In this document: one piece after another, positions 60,310-64,000 of the stretch
How the letters are laid out: the number at the start of each line of letters is the position of its first letter
Numbering within the stretch: position 1 is the stretch's first letter
Source: Natrinema salsiterrestre
Lineage (GTDB): Archaea > Halobacteriota > Halobacteria > Halobacteriales > Natrialbaceae
Length of the DNA: 64,000 bases
Direction: 5' to 3'
Assembly: GCF_029502005.1 (NCBI RefSeq)
Contig: NZ_JAMQOT010000002.1
Coordinates: 726,898-790,897 of the forward strand
Position numbers and translations under genes: made by a program
Notes under the pieces: generated by a model
What the model was told of the DNA's origin: nothing
The model's input: only the letters and a program-made list of their open reading frames with translations
The model's database searches: none

Positions 60310-60710
60310 ACCGGCGCGTACCGATCGGATCCACCTAAACGATGCTATTCCGCTATTACTCGAGGAAGATCACTCACCGTGGTACTTGTTATCGAGTCAT
60401 ACACGGGTTGTGGCCGCCGAATCGCCCTCGAAACGGTTGCGGCCAGCTCGCGGATCGTTCTGGACGAACGGTCGATTGAAAATGAGCAGTATTCGAGAGT
60501 AGCGACTCACCCTTGCCCGTTTTCGCCCCACAATAGGAGGAGGTGTCTCGACGTCGAACCAGCGACTGTCCCGCCTGAAGGGGGTAGCAGGTAGAACCGC
60601 CCGCTAAGCTTTGTCGATAGACGAACAAGCGCTGACCTGGCGACAACACGGGATTCTGGACAGCAACCGTCGTATTTCCCGCTCGAATTGTTTCCTTTCG
60701 ACATATTATC
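60310..60710. other. Gene-free region upstream of cspA
   Basis: About 400 bp with no convincing gene. The stretch 60480-60700 contains a GC-rich segment (60535-60610) with local stem potential and an AT-rich part (60670-60710) that leads into the cspA promoter. A small RNA cannot be excluded but I see no defined structure. Confidence 0.4.
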
Positions 60711-60728
60711 TATAACACAACTGTTATA
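60711..60728 (+). promoter_or_regulatory. Palindromic cspA promoter element
   Basis: TATAAC-ACAACT-GTTATA, a perfect dyad 28-45 nt before the cspA ATG at 60756. Its right half GTTATA lies where a TATA box would be for a transcript starting just before the ATG, and TATTATCTATAAC to the left may be another box. A regulator binding the dyad would block TBP, so this is a candidate cold- or stress-control site. Confidence 0.45.
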
Positions 60729-60755
60729 CGTATCCCGGGCCTCGATTGAATTGCA

Positions 60756-60950
60756 ATGGCGAAAGGAAACGTTGATTTCTTCAACGACACAGGCGGCTAC
60801 GGTTTCATTGAGACGGACGACGCAGACGATGACGTTTTCTTCCACATGGAAGACGTTGGCGGTCCGGACCTCGAAGAAGGCACAGACATCGAATTCGATA
60901 TTGAACAGGCCCCCAAGGGCCCCCGCGCCACCAACGTCACCCGCCTGTAA
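60756..60950 (+). CDS. cspA: Cold-shock protein CspA
   Basis: 64 aa, one cold-shock domain. RNP1-like GGYGFIETDDADDDVFFH and RNP2-like DDVFFHMEDV are intact. Binds single-stranded nucleic acid and helps RNA unfolding. Very acidic, as usual in halophiles. A T-run (60956-60960) follows the stop. The short leader between the promoter dyad and ATG is about 25 nt. Confidence 0.97.
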   Translation: MAKGNVDFFNDTGGYGFIETDDADDDVFFHMEDVGGPDLEEGTDIEFDIEQAPKGPRATNVTRL

Positions 60951-61329
60951 CACGGCTTTTTACGTTCGGTAACGGGTTTCACATATCACTATCATTTTTC
61001 GAGACGCTCCCTAACTGCCAGCGAGAGCCGTGTCGAACGGACACGACGACACCGGCCCCTCGAGAGTGACGCCACTCGCTGTCCGCGTGTCGCCCTCGAG
61101 TATCGAGTGAATACGCCATCACTCTCCCCCATCCGCCTCGCGCGTTTGCCGGTAGAGATACCGAGCCGGTTGGTAACGACGCGAATTCATCGAACGTAGG
61201 CAGTCGTTACTAACCGAAACGACAGATGGTATCACGATTATCTCAGTTAGCTTCGATGAACGTACCGGAAACAGTTGATACGAAATCGATAACAAATAGT
61301 CGGGTTCCCGTCCGTCCACGCGATACGAA
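60951..61329. other. Gene-free region after cspA
   Basis: 379 bp. CTTTTTACG just after the cspA stop is a terminator-like T-run. The rest is AT-richer toward 61200-61290 with TATA-like ATCGATAAC near 61284-61292, the likely PadR promoter. No gene or clear RNA structure. Confidence 0.5.
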
Positions 61330-61605
61330 ATGGACGATTTGACAGGGTTTCAGCGTGACCTTCTGTACGTGATCGCAGGGGCCGATCAACCGTCGGGTCA
61401 GGACGTCAAAGACGAAGTCGAGACGTATTACAATAGTGAGATCAATCACGGACGATTGTATCCGAATCTCGATACGCTGGTCAACAAGGATCTCGTCGAA
61501 AAGGGACAGCTCGACCGACGGACCAACTACTACGAGATCAGTGATCGCGGCCAACAGGCTATCGAAGAACGTCGACAGTGGGAACAGCAGTATATCGAAA
61601 CGTGA
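61330..61605 (+). CDS. PadR-family regulator
   Basis: 91 aa. LTGFQRDLLYVIAGADQPSG, YYNSEINHGRLYPNLDTLVN and RRTNYYEISDRGQQAIEERR form the winged helix of PadR-type proteins. No C-terminal dimer domain beyond a short helix (EQQYIET). Haloarchaea have many of these as local repressors. Target unknown; nearby cspA or rnj are candidates only by position. Confidence 0.92.
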   Translation: MDDLTGFQRDLLYVIAGADQPSGQDVKDEVETYYNSEINHGRLYPNLDTLVNKDLVEKGQLDRRTNYYEISDRGQQAIEERRQWEQQYIET

Positions 61606-62163
61606 ATCACTGTCTCGCCGTCCCGTGAGCCGCCACTGCTAGCCGCCTCACGAACAGCCGATACCGCAATACGGTCGGCGACAAGAGCGGTATTTCCCCC
61701 ACCGATCAGCCTCGCAGACGCCCGAGCGGCGACGCCCCTGGTACAAATCGTCACCCCTTCGAACGCGTGACCTCACAGTCGCACTCGATGTGATTCCGGA
61801 GCCGAACACTGTTCGCTACTAACAGACTAGCCGCGGAAACGAGTCGCACACTAGTCGCAACGCCGTCACGCGATTCGATGTGCAGTAACCGCCGCGGCGA
61901 CGATAGTGACTGGAAGCCACTGGGGACGGTCCCTCGAGGCATCCCGATTCGTTGCCTTCACTCTGAAACCCAGAACTACTTACGTCGGGAGAGTCGTTGA
62001 TTCACTAACCGAAATAGGCGCTGTCCCTGGCACAGTTGGGACTGGCCTTCGATTCGACCCACCGAGGACGTGATCGAAGCCGTACTCACGTCGGAAGACG
62101 TCTCTCCCAGCAGCCCCTCCGGCTGCACGACTGTCCACGGGACTGCTATGATCGGCCCTACCC
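61606..62163. other. 558-bp region between PadR and RNase J genes
   Basis: No gene supported. The DNA is less GC-rich than flanking genes and has short open frames without codon bias. An rnj promoter must lie near the right end but no clear TATA box is visible in the last 40 nt. A long 5' leader for rnj, or an unannotated RNA, would explain the length. Confidence 0.45.
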
Positions 62164-63510
62164 ATGGAAATTGAAATTGCGACAATTGGCGGTTACGAGG
62201 AAGTCGGGCGACAGATGACGGCTGTCCGCGCCGGTGACGACATTGTGATCTTCGATATGGGGCTCAACCTGTCGAAGGTCCTCATTCACGACAACATCCG
62301 AACCGAAGGGATGCACAGTCTCGACCTGATCGATATGGGTGCCATCCCGGACGATCGGATCATGAGCGACCTCGAGGGAGACGTCAAAGCGATCGTCCCC
62401 ACCCACGGCCACCTCGACCACATCGGTGCGATCAGCAAACTCGCACACCGATACGACGCACCCATCGTCGCGACGCCGTTCACGATCGAGCTGGTTCAGG
62501 GAGAACTCGAGGAAGAAGGCAAGTTCAACACCGACAACGAACTCGTCAAGATGGACGCCGGCGAAACGATGTCGATCGGCGACACCGGCGCAGTCGAGCT
62601 CGAGTTCGTCAACGTCACGCACTCGATCGTCCAGGCGATCAACCCCGTTCTCCACACCCCCGAAGGTGCCGTCGTCTACGGCCTCGACAAACGGATGGAT
62701 CACACGCCCGTCATCGGCGACCCGATCGACATGGAGCGATTCCGTGAAATCGGCCGCGAAGGCGAGGGCGTCCTCTGTTACATCGAGGACTGTACCAACG
62801 CGAACAAGAAGGGACGTACACCCTCCGAAAACGTCGCCCGCGAACACCTCCGGGACGTTCTCTACAGCATGGAGGACTACGACGGCGGCATCGTCGCGAC
62901 CACCTTCTCGAGCCACATCGCCCGCGTCAAATCGCTGATCGAATTCGCTCGCGACATCGATCGGACGCCGATCCTTCTCGGGCGCTCGATGGAGACGTAC
63001 TCCGGGACCGCGAAACAGGTCGGGATCGACTTCCCCTCCGACGTCGAGATGGTCGGGTACCGCCAATCCATCGAACAGACGTTCGAGCGCATCATGAACG
63101 AAGGCAAGGAGAACTTCCTGCCCGTCGTCACCGGCCATCAGGGTGAGCCTCGCGCAACGCTCACGCGAATGGGCCGCGGCGAAACGCCCTATGAGCTGGA
63201 AGACGGCGACAAGGTCGTCTTCTCGGCTCGCGTGATTCCGGAGCCGACGAACGAGGGTCAACGCTATCAGGCCGAAAAGCTACTCCGCATGCAGGGTGCA
63301 CGCATCTACGACGACATCCACGTCTCCGGTCACCTCTGTCAGGAAGGCCACTACGAAATGCTCGATGCACTGCAACCCGAGCATATCATCCCGGCCCATC
63401 AGGACATGAGCGGATTCTCGGGGTACGTCGAACTGGCATCCAACCGTGGCTACAAACTCGGACGCGATCTGCACGTTACCTCGAACGGTAACGTCATCGA
63501 GCTGGTCTAA
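62164..63510 (+). CDS. rnj: Ribonuclease J
   Basis: 448 aa beta-CASP/MBL nuclease with 5'-3' exonuclease activity on RNA. Core motifs: [20 protein letters not shown] (about residues 78-97), [20 protein letters not shown], Asp in [17 protein letters not shown], then the beta-CASP insertion ([20 protein letters not shown]) and final [20 protein letters not shown] with [18 protein letters not shown]. The archaeal form lacks the bacterial C-terminal domain. Convergent with the rRNA operon and sharing its terminator region. Confidence 0.96.
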   Translation: MEIEIATIGGYEEVGRQMTAVRAGDDIVIFDMGLNLSKVLIHDNIRTEGMHSLDLIDMGAIPDDRIMSDLEGDVKAIVPTHGHLDHIGAISKLAHRYDAPIVATPFTIELVQGELEEEGKFNTDNELVKMDAGETMSIGDTGAVELEFVNVTHSIVQAINPVLHTPEGAVVYGLDKRMDHTPVIGDPIDMERFREIGREGEGVLCYIEDCTNANKKGRTPSENVAREHLRDVLYSMEDYDGGIVATTFSSHIARVKSLIEFARDIDRTPILLGRSMETYSGTAKQVGIDFPSDVEMVGYRQSIEQTFERIMNEGKENFLPVVTGHQGEPRATLTRMGRGETPYELEDGDKVVFSARVIPEPTNEGQRYQAEKLLRMQGARIYDDIHVSGHLCQEGHYEMLDALQPEHIIPAHQDMSGFSGYVELASNRGYKLGRDLHVTSNGNVIELV

Positions 63511-63586
63511 GCCACAGCGACCGCGGTTTTCGCCGTCCGTAGATCTCGGATAGTAATTGATCTATTCCCGGTAGTAAATAAATACG

Positions 63587-63616
63587 AAAACCCCACACAG
63601 CAACTGCTGTGTGGGG
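63587..63616. terminator. Bidirectional terminator shared by rnj and the rRNA operon
   Basis: A 12-bp perfect stem, CCCCACACAGCA (63591-63602) with TGCTGTGTGGGG (63605-63616) and almost no loop. On the minus strand it is followed by TTTT (63590-63587) and more T-rich DNA, a strong terminator for 5S. On the plus strand GGGGTTTG follows, weaker but placed correctly for rnj (77 nt after its stop). Confidence 0.85.
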
Positions 63617-63628
63617 TTTGAATATGAG

Positions 63629-63751
63629 TAGGAGCGGCGAATCGGATTTCCCAGAGGCTCGCGCACTCCAGTACTGACCGACACGTAGGCGAGCTTATCT
63701 TCCGTGTTCGGGATGGGTACGGGAGGTACCTCGCCACTATGGCCGCTGTAA
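63629..63751 (-). rRNA. 5S ribosomal RNA, distal copy
   Basis: About 123 nt. On the minus strand it begins TTACAGCGGCC and contains the universal blocks CCCGTACCCATCCCGAACAC, GGAAGATAAGC, GGTCAGTACTGGAGTG and ends GCCGCTCCTACTC, closing helix I (AGCGGC with GCCGCT). Differs from the proximal copy (63820-63942) at roughly a dozen positions, some compensatory. The last gene of the rRNA operon; exact 3' end is estimated. Confidence 0.95.
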
Positions 63752-63812
63752 TGCCGACCGGCGGAATCGAACCGCCGTCAGACCACGATCGGTCGCTCGA
63801 CCGTATGGGCCG
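63752..63812 (-). other. tRNA-like minihelix before the distal 5S
   Basis: On the minus strand the DNA just before the 5S reads as a T-arm-like stem-loop, CGGCGG-TTCGATT-CCGCCG (63757-63775), flanked by CCGA and TCGG that can pair as an acceptor stem. It ends at the 5S 5' end. Such a tRNA-like element is known in haloarchaea as the recognition site for tRNase Z, which matures the 5S 5' end. Confidence 0.75.
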
Positions 63813-63819
63813 ATATGAG

Positions 63820-63942
63820 TGGTGGCGGCGAATCGGGGTTCCCAGAGGGTCGCCCACTCCAGTACTGACCGACACGCAGGCGAGCTTATCTTCCGTGTTC
63901 GGGATGGGTACGGGAGGGACCTCGCCGCTGTGGCCGCCGTAA
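63820..63942 (-). rRNA. 5S ribosomal RNA, proximal copy
   Basis: About 123 nt, beginning TTACGGCGGCC on the minus strand and ending near GCCGCCACCACTC. It has the same universal blocks as the other copy (CCCGTACCCATCCCGAACAC, GGTCAGTACTGGAGTG). Closing helix GGCGGC/GCCGCC is intact. It is the 23S-proximal copy; 23S itself must lie beyond the right edge. Confidence 0.95.
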
Positions 63943-64000
63943 CGCCGATCAACGGAATCGAACCGTTGTCATGCCAATATCGGTTGGTGTGTCTAAGACC
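63943..64000 (-). other. 23S-5S spacer with second tRNA-like minihelix
   Basis: Minus strand: CCGAT ... CAACGG-TTCGATT-CCGTTG (63950-63968) ... ATCGG, then the proximal 5S. The acceptor-like CCGAT/ATCGG pair and T-arm-like loop mirror the element before the other 5S. The remaining bases to 64000 are the spacer toward 23S. Confidence 0.75.

Noticed and set aside
61751..61942. Short frames between padR and rnj
   Set aside because: No codon bias, no promoter spacing, no domain.

Overview
This 64 kb window reads as chromosomal DNA of a halophilic archaeon (class Halobacteria, probably order Natrialbales). The evidence is high GC, very acidic proteins rich in Asp and Glu, many leaderless genes with a TATA-like box about 26 nt before the start codon, haloarchaeal domain families, and hallmark genes: class I HMG-CoA reductase, an Rpa3/Rpap3 pair, Azf glucose-6-phosphate dehydrogenase, MptD, RNase J and a ba3-type cba oxidase. 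No CRISPR array, prophage or complete insertion sequence is visible, so this looks like core chromosome with a few scars.

Layout. 1-8.4 kb: end of a methionine aminopeptidase gene, a palindromic element abutting a 41-aa zinc-finger gene, isocitrate dehydrogenase, GNAT, cupin, SMR exporter, a GIDE-like membrane protein, a zinc-ribbon/winged-helix protein and HMG-CoA reductase. 8.5-17.7 kb: amidohydrolase, Mer-like LLM oxidoreductase, DUF2267-like protein, enoyl-CoA hydratase, a glycosyltransferase/methyltransferase pair, a small winged-helix regulator, an MBL-fold hydrolase, a YkgJ-type Cys-cluster protein, a TRAM protein and tiny membrane proteins. 17.8-23.5 kb: YgiQ-like radical SAM protein, a putative membrane-tethered transcription regulator with a Pro-Gly-Lys/Pro-Asp-Lys repeat ectodomain, Hsp20 and an FAD oxidoreductase.

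24-31.2 kb is a respiratory and copper cluster. A minus-strand operon (small membrane protein, SafE/DsbD-like protein, copper P-type ATPase) diverges from a plus-strand cba oxidase operon (CbaD, CuA subunit II, heme-copper subunit I, small subunit). The metal-handling genes plausibly supply or export copper around assembly of the oxidase. 31.2-39.7 kb: mannose-1-phosphate guanylyltransferase, KD(P)G-aldolase-like enzyme, rpa3/rpap3 preceded by a leaderless 10-codon upstream ORF, an MhqO/MhqD-like pair, an RHH regulator and a second GIDE-like protein.

39.9-48 kb: tRNA-His with scattered copies of its 3' end, tRNA-Phe and tRNA-Val among metabolic enzymes, zinc-finger proteins and a beta-carbonic anhydrase. 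48-60.3 kb: DUF192 protein, ABC exporter, creatininase-family protein, a divergent NicO transporter/NikR pair, MptD, Azf, an aldo/keto reductase, a second LLM oxidoreductase, M29 aminopeptidase and a queuosine-precursor-type transporter. 60.7-64 kb: CspA, PadR regulator, RNase J, then the distal end of an rRNA operon on the minus strand with two divergent tandem 5S genes. Each 5S gene is preceded by a tRNA-like minihelix, and the end is closed by a strong hairpin shared with the convergent RNase J gene.
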